A stretch of 64,000 nt of DNA from Siphonodentalium dalli (GCA_032622095.1 CP136069.1:12108036-12172035), one strand, 5' to 3'. Numbered from the stretch's first letter, positions 45,476-58,115 are shown. Notes: generated by a model not told the origin, from the letters alone. A program made the numbers and translations.

Positions 45476-46384
45476 TAGCTAAACATTCATACAAATGAAT
45501 TATTAGAAATCAGTTTTATGTGTGTCTGAACCTGGGTATTATAAGGCACATTATTATTCCTCGCTGATAACGTGTCAAGTTAGCAGGGACGTGGGCTACG
45601 TGGGCTGTAGGGTCTCCAATGTTGGGGCGTCCACCTTGGAATTATCAACCGCACCATCCCCGTGAAACAGACCAAACTCATGCACAAGGCATGGGCTTTG
45701 GTTTTTCCAACTTCATGACACATTATAGCTCTAGATTGTATGCCATTCTGAAGTGAATTGATCAGTAGCCTTTGAACTGGGGGCGAAACTCAGGATACAT
45801 GGGCCCAGTGAGAAAATGTGGATATCTGAACCTGAAAATCATCTAGACTGGATTCAAGATTCCCAAGTGTTGGAAGTTTCCAACCTGGCGCCCCACCCCC
45901 ACAAGATTGGAAATGTTCACAACAGATGGAGAGAGAGATGATTTATTTTGCAAAAGAGCATACATTATTTAATACAAAGCATATTAATTAAATGGAATTA
46001 GATTCTTTGTCCACTAAAACCAGTTTCTTGCCAATTGGGGAGGGGGGGTAAATGTGATATAGAAAACTAGATCACACCTGCTCCCTACTTCCTGTCCACC
46101 CATCATGAGTTTTGATCAACTCTAAAGAATATGTGTCCATTTGCATATGTCAAATATGGTTGATTACATGTTTAAAGTGTCACTTACGCGTAAGCGCAAA
46201 TTATTTATGCTTGAATGCAAATCATTTACACTTAAGCACAAAAGGATCATAATTTTCATATTTATCCTTAAATGCAAATAAGAAGTAAATGTTAAAACCG
46301 CATCCCATATATGAGAGGCCAAATTCACATTTAATTGCCAATTGCACTTGAGCGTAATTCAGATTTCCATTATGCTTTTCAAAG
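45476..46384. other. unassigned, with small AAATGCAAAT-type repeats
   Basis: GTTGGAAGTTTCCAACCTGG near 45858 matches the motif repeated at 55.3-56.0 kb. Between 46190 and 46350, AAATTATTTATGCTTGAATG and similar phrases recur loosely. Confidence 0.45.
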
Positions 46385-47310
46385 GAGATAAGGTACGTTT
46401 TAATGCTGCAACAGCACAGCTCCAGTCATGAAAGGGATAATGTACTGTTTAATGATTCACCAATAATGATCCCACCATGAATGGATAAGGCACTGTTTAA
46501 TGCTGCACCAGCACAGCTCCCGTCATGAAAGGGAAAAGGCACTGTTTAATGCTGCTTCAGCACAGCTCCCGTCATCAAAGGGAAAATGTATTGTTTAATG
46601 CTGCACCAGCACAGCTCCCGTCATCAAAGGGATAAGGTACTTTTAAAGCTGCAACAGCAAAGCTCCCACCATCAAAGGGACATGACACTGTTTAATGCTG
46701 TACCATCAAACTCCGTCATGACTGGGATAAGGTACTGTTTAATGTTGCACCAGCACAGCTCCCATCGTGAAAATGATTAGGCACTGTCTAATGCTTCACC
46801 AGTAAAGCTCCCGTCATGAGGGATAAAGTACTGTTTAATGCTGCACCAGCACAACTCCCGTCATGAAAGTGATAAAGTACTGTTTAATGCTGCACCAGCA
46901 AAGCTCCCGTCACGAAAGGGATAAGGTACTGTTTAATACTGCACCAGCACAGCTCCTGTCGTGAAAGGGATAATGCACTGTTTAATACTGCGTCAGTACA
47001 GCTCCCGTCGTGAAAGGGATAAAGTACTGTTTAATGCTGCACCAGCACAACTCCCGTCATGAAAGTGATTATGTACTGATTAATGCTGCACCAGCAAAGC
47101 GCCCATAATAAAAAAGATAATGCATTGTTTAATGCTGTACCAACAAATCTCCGTCATGGCTGGGATAAGGTACTGTTGAATGCTGCACCAGCACAGCTCC
47201 CGTCATAAAAGGGATAAGGTGCTGTTTAATGCTGAACCAGCAAAGCTCCCATCATAAAAGGGATAAGGCATTGTTTGTTGATGTACCAGCACAGCACCGT
47301 CGTGAATGGG
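46385..47310 (+). repeat. tandem repeat F (~19 units of ~49 bp)
   Basis: The unit reads ACTGTTTAATGCTGCACCAG, CACAGCTCCCGTCATGAAAG and GGATAAGGT. Copies vary by point changes. A single unit also occurs at 11805-11850 in the centre of the hAT-like element. Confidence 0.95.
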
Positions 47311-47339
47311 ATAACCAGCATGATATGGTATGCCCATCT

Positions 47340-48040
47340 ACTAACTAAGCTGGAGTAAGAATGCGTCGTCAAATTTACGGATTTTGTCTACACCAAACAG
47401 GTGTGTTATCTGATTTGTTTCTGATATCGTTCCTTCGTTGCGAGAGGGTCTTGGTTGTATCGACAGTTCATACTACACACGTATGCTGTTCATTTCCGTT
47501 CAGATTACCGGGTCCTGATAGGGTAATATTGAGGTTGCCTTTGTATCTTGTTTGGGTACCAATGTTGATAATGTATGGTGAGGAACGGGTGATCGCCCAC
47601 TGAAAGTCGTGAAATACCTGTTTCACATTGATTGATGTTGTGAACCGTTTTGGCCTCTCTAAAGTGCCGACCCGCACCCTTTCGATGTGCCTACTGCTGT
47701 TATGGGGTACATGTATTCCCGTGACTGGTTGGTGGGAACGTGACTTCGTAGAGTACTATCGATGGGATCCTTATATTGCGGCGACATACCCATGCTTGGA
47801 CTGATTGATGTCATGAACAGCTCATGGTATTACAATTATTATGTCTGGTGAATCGTCTTGTGTTCGCTGCAAAGTGGTGGTGTGCTTTCATTGACTGATG
47901 TCATTTAAGCAGCTATATGGTTAAAATTGTAATCCGTGCATCAGTTGAGCAATTGGTGGATTCAGTCAAGAAATATTGCATTGAATCATGGCGAGGAGAC
48001 GTCGCTGTGCGATGTCGGCGATTTGATGATATCGATCATT
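47340..48040 (-). pseudogene. coding-like region with frame breaks (unidentified)
   Basis: This stretch is less AT-rich than its surroundings. One minus-strand frame (from about 47836, stop at about 47662) contains MTSISPSMGMSPQYKDPIDS and QSREYMYPITAVGTSKGC. An overlapping frame ending at 47468 contains TTSINVKQVFHDFQWAITRS and NLNITLSGPGNLNG. Further up, about 48060-47970, MAKAHNDRYHQIADIAQRR is open. The fragments are in different frames, as in a decayed gene or retroelement. I do not recognise the protein. Confidence 0.3.
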
Positions 48041-48518
48041 GTGCGCTTTGGCCATTAACACTTCACGTGCAACTAATATACGACTAACGCCTACTCCTAC
48101 CGCAAACAACCATATAATTTGAAGATGATCAGAACACATATGAGAATATTACAGTTAGGAGACAAACGTACCCTGTTAGCTTGCCGGCGAGTTTACAAAC
48201 TGTTTTAATGCTCGAATCCCAGAATGTGCAACGACACATGGTATGTTTATCTCCATTCTAAATCATTCTAGCAAGGAATTTACAACAAAAAAAAAACAAT
48301 ATAAAAACTAATCACTTAGTCATTTTCATGACAATAATCGTGTCTTTCATTTTGCCGTTGTCACCGTGCAACAACGCGCGGGTATGCTCGTTTCGTTTGT
48401 GTTTGATTTATGAATGTTTATTATTTATGGATAAAATTTACATGCTAATAGATCAAACAAAGAAATGAGGTACAAACACAAGGTTGCCATATAGTGTGTA
48501 AACTGCGTTATCATAGGG
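48041..48518. other. unassigned sequence
   Basis: No repeat or gene seen. Confidence 0.4.
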
Positions 48519-48743
48519 TCAACTTGTTGGTCGTTGGTGAGAGGTACACCCTGCTCTTCGATTGTGACGAACCGCAAGCATCGCTGATAATGTCAATTTG
48601 TCAACTGGCAGAAATGGCAACGCGATGCTCTTCTGATTAATGGTTTCACGATTGCGTCGTTGTCCTCGAATTTCTTCATCATTCGTGTATTCATCGCATA
48701 TTTTATTAAACTCTGGTCGTAGTGGAAGAAGCAACCTTGATGG
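48519..48743 (-). CDS. candidate exon (unidentified)
   Basis: A pyrimidine-rich acceptor (TTTACTTTCTTCTTGACAG) is followed by an open frame of 75 codons to a TGA at 48519. It contains FNKICDEYTNDEEIRGQRRN and LPFLPVDKLTLSAMLA. The acidic and basic mix looks protein-like. No family was recognised, and the opposite strand is also open here, so chance remains possible. Confidence 0.3.
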   Translation of the reverse strand, partial: PSRLLLPLRPEFNKICDEYTNDEEIRGQRRNRETINQKSIALPFLPVDKLTLSAMLAVRHNRRAGCTSHQRPTS

Positions 48744-51700
48744 CTGTCAAGAAGAAAGTAAATCATATGGCATTCTAAGCAGCAGTTACGTAGTCGGTGA
48801 AGAAATGTGTCGGGAAAGGCTGAAGCCCAATTCTGCAGAGTTTTGCTTCAGAAGACCGAAGAATATCGTGTATGTGTGTTGCGTTTGTTCGGCACGGAAC
48901 GGTATAACGACAACTATAAAATGTTGGTACTTTGTTGGTCAACATTGGGTCGATTTCGTCCGTTCTAATCGAAGTCAATTCTAATTGGTAGATTGGTGAA
49001 GCTGTTTTACAATCATTCCGCACTGTCGATTTCATCTTGCTCGAAGTAGTTATTTTTGCAATTATATTTTTCTTCAAAATTTACGACACATGCCGTCATT
49101 CTTATATATTAATTAAATGCAGATGTTCTCGAATGTGAAGCCGGTTTTGTTAGTTTATCGTAGAGAGTTGCGTCCCGAATCGAGAAGTAAATAATTACAA
49201 TTGAGCATAGTTTAGACGGTACTGTTGATTTGCTTGAGATTTTCGGCGATGCTACATTTCCCCAGTTTGCATGGCGCCTGAATACTGACTTATCAGGTTA
49301 TACACAACAGAACAAGTCCAGAATATAAGATAGCCTTGCCAGCGCTAACAAGAAATCATAATTGTAGTTTGAGATCGGGTATCCTTGCTTTAACAGCGAT
49401 CTAGAACAGTATTAACCATGTTAAATGAACAATGGCTCTTAAAATGACTTAAATGTTCCGAAGTATCGTCAAAAGTCGCTTGTACGAAGTAACAGGCATG
49501 TCTATAGATGTACAAAGAGACACAATTATGAAACAAAATTGAAAATAAAATAAAAGTTACCTAATTATGAATTTTATCAAGAATATACTAAAAGTATAGT
49601 ATAACTAGAATGCACTCATAGAGATGCGAACTTGCGCAAAGCTACTGTAAAAAGGGAGTCGTCATGTAGCAGCTGGCACAAACATTAATGTTACTATATA
49701 TCAATGGCTAGTAAATACGTTCATCAGTGCATCAAGCTAATCAATTGATTATTTGCATGTTTATCAACTCAGATGATCTGTTGCTCCCATAACACCTAGA
49801 GTCTGGCACAGTGACTTGAATGGTATAATGATATATAATGTATTGGTTGACAGACTAATGAGTCATAAATTACATGTAGTTAGAAATGACGGAATCGTGT
49901 CTATCCTGCACAATGACCTCGATTTGCTGATACATGTATCAGGAGTTTAAAAAATAATATTTCAAATTGCATCTTGGCAAATACATGTATCATCTCTAGA
50001 TATGTATATATTTTCAAAATATGTCAACTCTAGTTGAATTGAAACTTAACAACTGATACATGTATGTCATGGATATTGTCTACATAACGTCACGAGTGAC
50101 TCAAAAGCCAAGAATGCGTTAGAGCCAAAATGAAAGCTGCCAAATAGTCAAAACACATGTTCGGTTCATGTAGTAGCTTGGTTGTATCATTTGTTTGTTT
50201 TTGTTTGACGCATATGCCTTATAACTTATAATAATGTTTTATGTGCAGCCGCCAACTTTTGATGGGTTACTGAATAAGTGTATTTGTGCACTTTATCGAT
50301 GCATTATAATTTCCATTTAGCAGATTAGAATTTGGCCATACAGGAAGACCAATAGCATACTCTCATCACACCTGGAAACTCCATTGCGTGTACCAGTACA
50401 TGTACTAGTACATGTACATGTATGTGGTAGACAAATGCATATCAGTCGGTGTTTGAACAAAATATTTACCTGTATTATCCATTTTGTTTTAATTAAACAG
50501 CTTCTGAAATAGATTAAACCGTTATTTGATTGCAATGATGTAATTTCCCAGTCATGTGCGTGATATCAGTATGGTTTCATGCGATTTTAGACAATCATGA
50601 GTGAACTGCATTTTTTGTTATTGGGCTTTGGGCTACAGGGGCTAATATTTTTGAAAAATCCAGTGGCATCCTCATACATGTACATGTACTCCCCATACTT
50701 CTAACTTGTGATGTATTACCATTAATCAATTTGACAAAGAAGACTTAGCCCAAATATTGCACAGTAAAAAGAATTCCAATTGAAAATTGTTTATGAACAG
50801 AACCTTGTGCAAAATTGAACAGTGGATGTTTCGAGCAATTTCCCCTCTGCACAATACAAACCGTTAATAAAACCATGCATGTAGCTCGAAGACGAGTATG
50901 AGTCGCCACACAGTAACATTTCACCAGTCTCTGTTCATAAATTTAAGTGAATTCTCAACTCTTTGAACTCAAGATATATATCATATACCCCTGTAATGGG
51001 TTCGAATATTTCAGAAATGACAGTTCAATTTGTGTCGTAAATCAAATTTGGAATACTAGTACATGTAGTTTGCTGGAATTTCTCGAAATATGCATGTATC
51101 TTGACTCCGAAGTGATTTCATAGTACATGTACCGGTATGTCGTTTTGCTCAATTTTACTTGGAGATAACTGTTAGCCAGCAGATACTGTCTATACTGTTT
51201 AAATATGATAAGGTGTCGGCTTCGAACATATTTTGGATCCATATTGTTCTATGTGGCAAGAAGACTTAAATACAAAGAATGACTCAGACATTGTCACTAT
51301 TGAAATGGAACAAGATGGAACTAAGTAATTATATCGACTTGCGTTTTTGACCACTATGGTTCCGGTCCCCAATGTGCACGAAAGCATATGGAACAACTCA
51401 GTTCTCAACACAACTCGCTTTCGCGTACTTCGGACAATACTTTGGTGTTGCGATCAGCTTATAGAGAATTTAATTCCGGTTCCAACAGTACCCAAACGGA
51501 CGTTTCGTACCACAGCGGTACTTAGGACAGATTGGAGAGAGAGATAATCATTTATTAACGTGACATGTGCAATACATAAATAATCAATATATATAAGTTT
51601 AAATTACAGTTAGCACCCGGTCCACAGGGCCTATATGTCACGCTTAATAGTATAAGTATTACATGGTTCGGTCCAACACCGAACATTGGAACTCAGGTCG

Positions 51701-52660
51701 CGGACTACCACAGACAAGAGCTGGAGAGCATGATAAGGGTGTTCATGGATGTTCCGTCCAACTTTCGAGATTGTCACATGTTGTTTTCTGATTTGTGGGT
51801 ATCGGGGGGCTCTACCGGGGGTGGGTGGTGGGTGGGTTTTAGGTTTGGGGAAATGAATTCCCCAAGAGTGAATCTGGGGCATCGTGATGCCTATATGGGT
51901 GAATAACTGATTAAACGCAACACTAACTGTCAGAATGCAGCAGGGAAGTCTCGTCCCGCCCCCGACAAGAGGGCAAGGGGGTGTCTGCCTCTCTGCTCTG
52001 GTGGCCTTGCTGGCAGATATTGCAAAGAGGTCAGGAATGGGGGTGTCCACATTGGAAATTCCGAAATTATGTAGTTCCATTTGCACCCGCCCTCCCCATT
52101 TGGCCTAATTTTCCAACTGAATATTCCCAAAATTCCTATACATTTGAACTAATCAACCACCTAGGGAGTCAAATTTGTCAACCGAAACATTAAAATTATA
52201 CAAAATTACAGTTAGAAACTTAAGAATTCCTGCCAAATTTTACCTGCTCACAGGTCTGAAATTACCAATATTAAAAAAAATTGGCAAAAATTGGAGGGGG
52301 GGGTGACACCCCCATGTAGAAACGTTCCTGCGTCGTAAGGGCCATGGAGAGGTTGTACAGCGTAAATGTTTATATGTCCACCTAAAACTGGATGTATATA
52401 TAAAATATATCGGGTCTACCAAATACTGTTTCTATATATACAAATATACGATGTCTACTTAATGATCACAACATATAGTGAACAAATTAGGCAAACCTGA
52501 GAATTTGTATATTTCATATTACTTGAGGAATCAGAAATTCCATTGACCATAGCTTAGTGGTCACATTTAGAACAAAACTAGAGAAAGAGTGTTTAAAATT
52601 GAGCAGTTTTAAAGTTTTTGTATATGTCTGCCTAATGATGATATTAGGGTCATGTCTGCC
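48744..52660. other. unassigned AT-rich sequence
   Basis: ACATGTA-rich unique sequence. Open frames near 51631-52193 overlap on both strands around a GGGTGGGTGGTGGGTGGG tract (51815-51840). Nothing supports an exon, and I see no tandem repeat. Confidence 0.4.
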
Positions 52661-52663
52661 TAA

Positions 52664-52682
52664 GGCTGAAAGCAGCCTTATA

Positions 52683-52744
<62 letters not shown>

Positions 52745-52751
52745 TTTTTTT

Positions 52752-52782
<31 letters not shown>

Positions 52783-52786
52783 CCAG
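52664..52786. repeat. (TA)n - poly(T) - (TA)n low-complexity tract
   Basis: About 12 TA units, a T-run of about 35 bases with a few interruptions, then about 14 TA units. The open frame across it (repeated Ile-Tyr and Phe) is an artefact. Confidence 0.95.
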
Positions 52787-52961
52787 CATGCTGAATAACT
52801 GTATGTGGTGACTCGATTTGGGGAATTTCTTTTCAACTATAATTATTACAAGATTATTACAAAACAATGTTCTCCATATTATTCAACTATGTTGGCCATA
52901 AAACTTATTAACAAAATTACCTCAGTGCCTTTAGACTGTCAGTATAGATTGTGTATAGAGT

Positions 52962-53176
52962 GTGTCTGTCATTTGCAGAATGAGGTTCCCAGAGGGTGAA
53001 TTTAGTGATGCTATCCCGCATAGCGGGCTAGCAAATTCACCCTCTGGGGACCTGATTCTGCTTACACCTCAGCAGAATTAGGTTCCCACAGGTAAATTTG
53101 GTGATGCTAGCCCGCTATGCGGAGTAGCGTCACTAAATTTACCCTCTGGGTACCTCATGCTGCAAATGACAGACAC
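52962..53176. mobile_element. nested double-hairpin MITE (~215 bp)
   Basis: The outer ends GTGTCTGTCATTTGCAG pair with their reverse complement at 53160-53176. Inside are two successive hairpins. Each has arms GAATGAGGTTCCCAGAGGGT, GAATTTAGTGATGCTA and a CCCGCATAGCGGG-type loop. The arms are related to the element at 25389-25461. No TSD is obvious. Confidence 0.85.
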
Positions 53177-53179
53177 GCT

Positions 53180-53660
53180 ATTTCAAGGCTTGGTAGTAAA
53201 ATTATTAAAACGTAAATGCTATTCTGCCGTATATGGCAGAATAGCCATCTCAAACTATTATACCGTACATGTATATGTTGGCATGAAAGTTTTGGTCACC
53301 GCACGTGCCGTTCGAAACATGACGTCGATGTCATTGAACGTTTTGTCTTGTCGGGGATACGTTTAATGGAGTGACTAAAGAGCGATATACCATTATTTAG
53401 CGCTAGAGGCTAAAGAGTGGCATACTGCTCATAAGCCGGTACACACTAACTATCTTTATAGACTGAATTACAGTAGATTATGGTCATTATCTCCCATATC
53501 TGCTGAGATCATCGCACTTCAATTGCAACGTTCATTAATTCGATAACACAAGGCGTGTTTGAACCATCGCTGTTAAATTTCTCATTTTATCTGTAACCTA
53601 CATGCATGAAGGGCCTGTTCGAACACTTGTCTTGTTGATCTATAATTGTCAATTAAATGA
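53180..53660. other. mostly unassigned, one copy of a ~25-bp motif
   Basis: GCCGTATATGGCAGAATAGC at 53227 matches several copies at 54330-54475. Confidence 0.5.
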
Positions 53661-53687
53661 TATAAAATTATCACCTAATGCGCATAA

Positions 53688-54250
53688 GATTGTCCACTTA
53701 TGGACAATCGGTACCTAAAATGGTCGTTAATAAATGGACAATCCGACCACGCGTGGCACGCGAGCTTGCGATTGTCCACTAAATCACGACATATATAGAT
53801 AATCGTGCATGCTACTTCATATTAAATCTGAAGAATAATAACTCTATAAAGAATGTACCTTTACTAAATGACGAAGATTTGTATGAGAAATTTGCAACAC
53901 AACAGATCAACTTTTGTGAAATATAAGTCAAATTCTTCCCTTGGGTGTGTGGGCTTGGGAGAGGTTTGGGGTACGCTCTTTAAAAACACTTCTTCGAATA
54001 TTTCCGTTATTTCGTCAAAAACTCTTCTTCAAATAATTCCGTTATTTCGTCAAAAACACTTCCTCTCATACAAATCACAGTTATTTAGCAAATTAACATT
54101 ATTTATAGAGTTATTGCCCTTCATGCAGGATTAAAAAAACATGTCTTCAGTTAGTGGACAATCCCAAGCTCGCTTGCCACGCGTGGTTGGATTGTCCATT
54201 TATTAATGACCATTTTAGGTACCGATTGTCCATTTATAAGTGGACAATCC
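53688..54250. mobile_element. MITE (~560 bp) with ~95-bp terminal inverted repeats
   Basis: The left arm (53688-53782) and right arm (54155-54249) pair closely. Blocks are GATTGTCCACTTAT, GGACAATCGGTACCTAAAAT, TTAATAAATGGACAATCC and ACCACGCGTGG. Each arm itself holds inverted GATTGTCCA/TGGACAATC pairs, so four nested motifs occur. Inside, a CTTCTTC..AATATTTCCGTTATTTCG phrase is duplicated (about 53985 and 54025). No TSD was identified. Confidence 0.85.
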
Positions 54251-54324
54251 TTGAAGAATTGCCTGAAAATTATCGTTCTGGACTGCTCGACCTTTTATTA
54301 GAGTAAAAGCCGTCAGTTGTTACA

Positions 54325-54480
54325 TTTCCCATATACGGCAGAATGGCCATAACCCATCATATGGCTATACTGCCATATACGACATAATAGCTATATGCTG
54401 GGTTATGGCTATTTTGTTATATACTGCAGAATAGCCCGCCCATGTTTTATTCCATATACTGCAGAATAGCATCTGCCTTA
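54325..54480. repeat. foldback cluster of ATATACNGCAGAATAGC motifs
   Basis: CCATATACGGCAGAATGGCC, ATAACCC and GGGTTATGGCTATTTTG face each other. Further copies CCATATACTGCAGAATAGCA follow. They match the single motif at 53227. Confidence 0.75.
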
Positions 54481-54814
54481 CTAAATACCCACCGTATGCA
54501 GCTCTTGAAATTTTGAAAAATGTCCCATAGCAAATTTAATGATGTGGCATGTTAGATCTGCATGACACCAGGGCGCTTTACACTTCTAAATTTGCTTATT
54601 GCCATATAGCCAATTTTGAAGATTGCAGTATGTCAGTCTACCTGTATGTCACTCTGAAGATAAAATGCATGGACACATTGCATAAGAAATCACTGTCATG
54701 TCAAACTGAGGTTATCACTTACACCAACATGTAACAGGTAGTTAATAAGAAACAGACAATAAGTGGTGAAAATTATAACAATCTTCTGAAAAATAATTAT
54801 TTCGTGGTTTTATT

Positions 54815-54972
54815 TTTTTGGAGGGTGGGTGTGAAAGAAAATGGTCGGAAAAGATATTATTTTTATTAAAAATTGAAAACAAATTGGGTCGAGGGGTTAT
54901 TGGGTCCGATTGAATGGCCATCGGGGGAAAAGTATCATACAAGTCTGAAACGTTTCCGACCACCCCCTGTTG
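54815..54972. mobile_element. short copy of the G-run TIR family
   Basis: It starts GGAGGGTGGGTGTGAAAGAA and AATGGTCGG and ends CGTTTCCGACCACCCCCTG. It resembles 16598-16752 in length and ends. The minus-strand open frame across it (54742-55182) is therefore partly transposon. Confidence 0.75.
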
Positions 54973-55339
54973 TAAGTGTTTATTAGCCACGATGGCCTTA
55001 TCATCGCTCTTATAATTATACAATAACCTGATGTGTTTTAAAGTGATGTGAAAAGTCAACACTAAGGAATAAGAAATAATCAGACCAAAATGAGTTATCT
55101 TAAATTTGATATCCATATAGTTGAAAAACTGCACCATTGTTATAAACGAATTAAACACAGTGACTATTATTGGAGCAATCATTTATGTAATGTTTATACT
55201 CAATATTAAAGGCGCCTTGATGAAGTGGTACTGTACATATGGTTGGACATTTAATTCCTAATATTAGATTTTGGCTAAATAATTCCAGTAGGCACAGTGT
55301 ATGCAGAGATGGGGGCTTTTGGGGTATGTCACACCCTCC

Positions 55340-56060
55340 CCCCCAACTTTGGTCAAACAGTTGGAAATTTCATACCTGCCAAAACATTAGTTGGAAATTT
55401 CACACCAACAATAGGTTGAAAATGTTCTTGTAGTTTGATTTTCAAACAATATATTGGGGGAATTAATTGTTTTTGGACCAATATTTGCATATTTTCCTAT
55501 TTTTGGTAAAAATTTTGAATCGAAATGGTCATCAGTTGGAAATTTTCCAACCTCAGGGGAATGACAGGTTGGAAATTTCCAACACGTGGAAAGCTTGTTT
55601 CCTGGTCCCTCCCCCGTGGCCAGTCGAAACTGAACTTCTAGTTAATTTGAGAAAACAATATTGTCATACGTGTGGTCAACATTGTCATTGGAATTGTCAT
55701 CAGTTGTAATATTTCCAATCTAAGTGGGATGTCAGGTTTGAAATTTCCAATTCTAGGAATGCTTGAGGCTAGCCTAGATGCTAGGAATTTGCGATTTTCT
55801 TGTTCAGATTACAATATGTTTGCACACCGGGTCGAACCATGGTCGACCCTGTATGTCATTATCTCTCCCCCTGGCCAATTCAAAAATGCTAATAAGTTCA
55901 ACAATATTTGACTACATTTGGTCAAACGTGTGGACTGAAATGGTCATCAGTCGGAGAATTTTCCAACCTGAGGAGAAGTATGAGGTTGGAAATTTGCAAC
56001 ACTATTAGAATGCTAGGATTTGCGATTTTCTGGTTCAAATTTCAAAATTTACTCACACCC
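55340..56060 (+). repeat. diverged direct repeats (~210-240 bp, about 3 copies) with TTGGAAATTTCCAA palindromes
   Basis: GGTCATCAGTTGGAAATTTT, CCAACCTCAGGGGAATGACA and GGTTGGAAATTTCCAACACG recur at about 55525, 55690 and 55940, with CTAGGAATGCT and GATTTTCTGGTTCA following. The short palindromes sit at similar places in each copy. Confidence 0.8.
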
Positions 56061-56760
56061 GGCTGAACAACCATGGTCAGCCCGGTGTGGTGTGCATCTG
56101 TGTGGAGTTAGAACACTAGATGTTAGGATTTATGCAGTGTTCTCAAACTGGGAATATATAACCATGGTTTATGAAGATACAGGACATTAGGCATAAGCAC
56201 TGATGTGCAAGGGGGGTGAAAATGAAATTATATAAAACTTGTGTTCGGTCTGATTCAAGGGGAGGGTGCAGTTGGAATTTTTCAAGGTGTGCACCCCCAA
56301 ACGGAAACACTCTAGCCACGTCCAAGAGTTTATGGATACTAACTGATTCCTTATATACACCCGTGTATTCCCATTGAAAAATACAGGATGTACAATGTTA
56401 TTATAAAATTATTATACAATGTTGTGTTCAGTATTTTTCATGTACGAGTCCAATTTATGATGAAAAGTAATATTTTACGAGACATGCAGTGTCCAATATG
56501 ATCAATATGACTTTTCACCACAACCTGGACGAGACCAAGAAACACATACTGTACCATACACAACATTGTATAATGGCAATTTCATTACCCATCTGTATGT
56601 TTATCCAAATTGTGGGAATAAAACTTGTATGGTTATATTTGGTATTTGTCAGTACTTGATTCTCTATTAAAGCCTGTATATGACCATCATAAAGCATGAT
56701 CGGGGACTGTAAACACGTAGTGAAAAAGAACTCGATGCGGAATTGGAAAGTCTGCTAAAT
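56061..56760. other. unassigned sequence
   Basis: No repeat or supported exon seen. Confidence 0.4.
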
Positions 56761-56768
56761 CCACCAGA

Positions 56769-57023
56769 TTATTGCATGCTCATTACAATTTCACTTATTA
56801 ATTTGGCAATAGAGTTACTTCGTGAAATCATGGAGTCCCGATAAACAAAAGTCATATTGGACTCAATCAAGTCCAATTCTGACTTTTTTTTACCGGAATC
56901 TGTGATATCAATGAACAACTTGTTTGAATCAGTGAAATTGTGATGTGCACGCAAATGGAATTTCGGAGGCCAATAGACTTGTTCCCGGTTTATCGTGTAA
57001 CGGCTTTTGCCCATTCAGAAATA
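56769..57023 (-). CDS. candidate exon, 81 codons (unidentified)
   Basis: A good acceptor (CACCCTTTACTTACAG) lies just before 57023. ATG at 57014 then opens 81 codons to a TAA at 56769. The product contains REQVYWPPKFHLRAHHNF, LFIDITDSGKKKSELDLIES and SIAKLISEIVMSMQ. The mixed charged and hydrophobic composition is protein-like. TATTTCTGA precedes the ATG, so if coding it would be a 5' exon with a short leader or a single terminal exon. No family is recognised. Confidence 0.33.
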
Positions 57024-58110
57024 CTGTAAGTAAAGGGTGGATAATAATATGTACATTGTATTATGACATCTGTTTGCTTTTGGATTCCGGATTATTATAA
57101 TACTTGCATTATTTCAACTGAATGGAATGAAAGTTGGACTGGGTGTGTTTACTATCACAACTTACAGGGCACAGTTCGAGTTCAGCACGTCAATTTCACC
57201 AGAGTTAATGTCCTTTGTTGAAATTACCATGGGTATATTTTGCCATGGCCTAACAATGATCATGTTCAATCAAACAAGTCCACAATACATATTCATCGTT
57301 AAATTTGACTTTTCTTAAAAATAGTATTTAATGCTTTTCTTTTCAGACTTTGTTTACTGGCATTGAAAACTTTTGGACCAGAATGTGCACAGCATACATA
57401 TGAGGGATGTGTGTAACAGTGTTTTATCTGTGCAGATACAATATCTTATTCATCAACTTTTCGGACATAAATATAGTACCACATTATACAAGTGGGATGC
57501 AGCCTGTACTTTAGCAGTATAATGATGCTATGCAGTCAGGTACATTCTCTGCTACACATCTTAAATACTACTACATGGCAACTGAAGAATCAGATACGTT
57601 GTGCTTGTAAGTAGATGTATGATAAACTATATATTTGGTGTTAATAACTTGAAATTGTTGTAATGGTGAGATGTGCACAAAAGACAGGTATAGACATTGC
57701 TTTGGAAGAATTACTGGGATATGAACTATTTTCCTGCTGGAAAAATTTGAATTAAAGCTTAAATTTCAAAAGCTTATTGTGTCTTCATTTACATGCATAA
57801 AGACATAACCATTCATGTTTGTTTTAAATGGTCATTCTTAGATGTACCCAATTATATTATTTGGCAAAGTGTTCTTCGTTATTGCTTACTTATGATATGA
57901 TTCATAATTGGGGACGACCTCGCATATGCAGGCAAATCATAAGCTTCAATGTAAGATTACTGACACCAATTAAATGGTCCTCATGCGTTTGTGATTTCAT
58001 GAACATGTTAATTGTAATTTGTCACATCTTGGAGATTTCAGTTCTATACCAGCATGCGCTCTTAAAAAGTCACTGAATTATTATGTGAGAAGCATTTGCC
58101 ATTTTTGGGA
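57024..58110. other. unassigned AT-rich sequence
   Basis: No repeat or gene seen. Confidence 0.4.
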
Positions 58111-58115
58111 CCAAC

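Noticed and set aside
52557-52811. 84-codon frame with runs of Ile-Tyr and Phe
   Set aside because: It is a translation of the (TA)n and poly(T) tract.
54742-55182. 146-codon minus-strand frame with hydrophobic N-terminus
   Set aside because: Its second half crosses a short TIR element (54815-54972), so it cannot be an intact protein. The hydrophobic half could be chance in AT-rich DNA.
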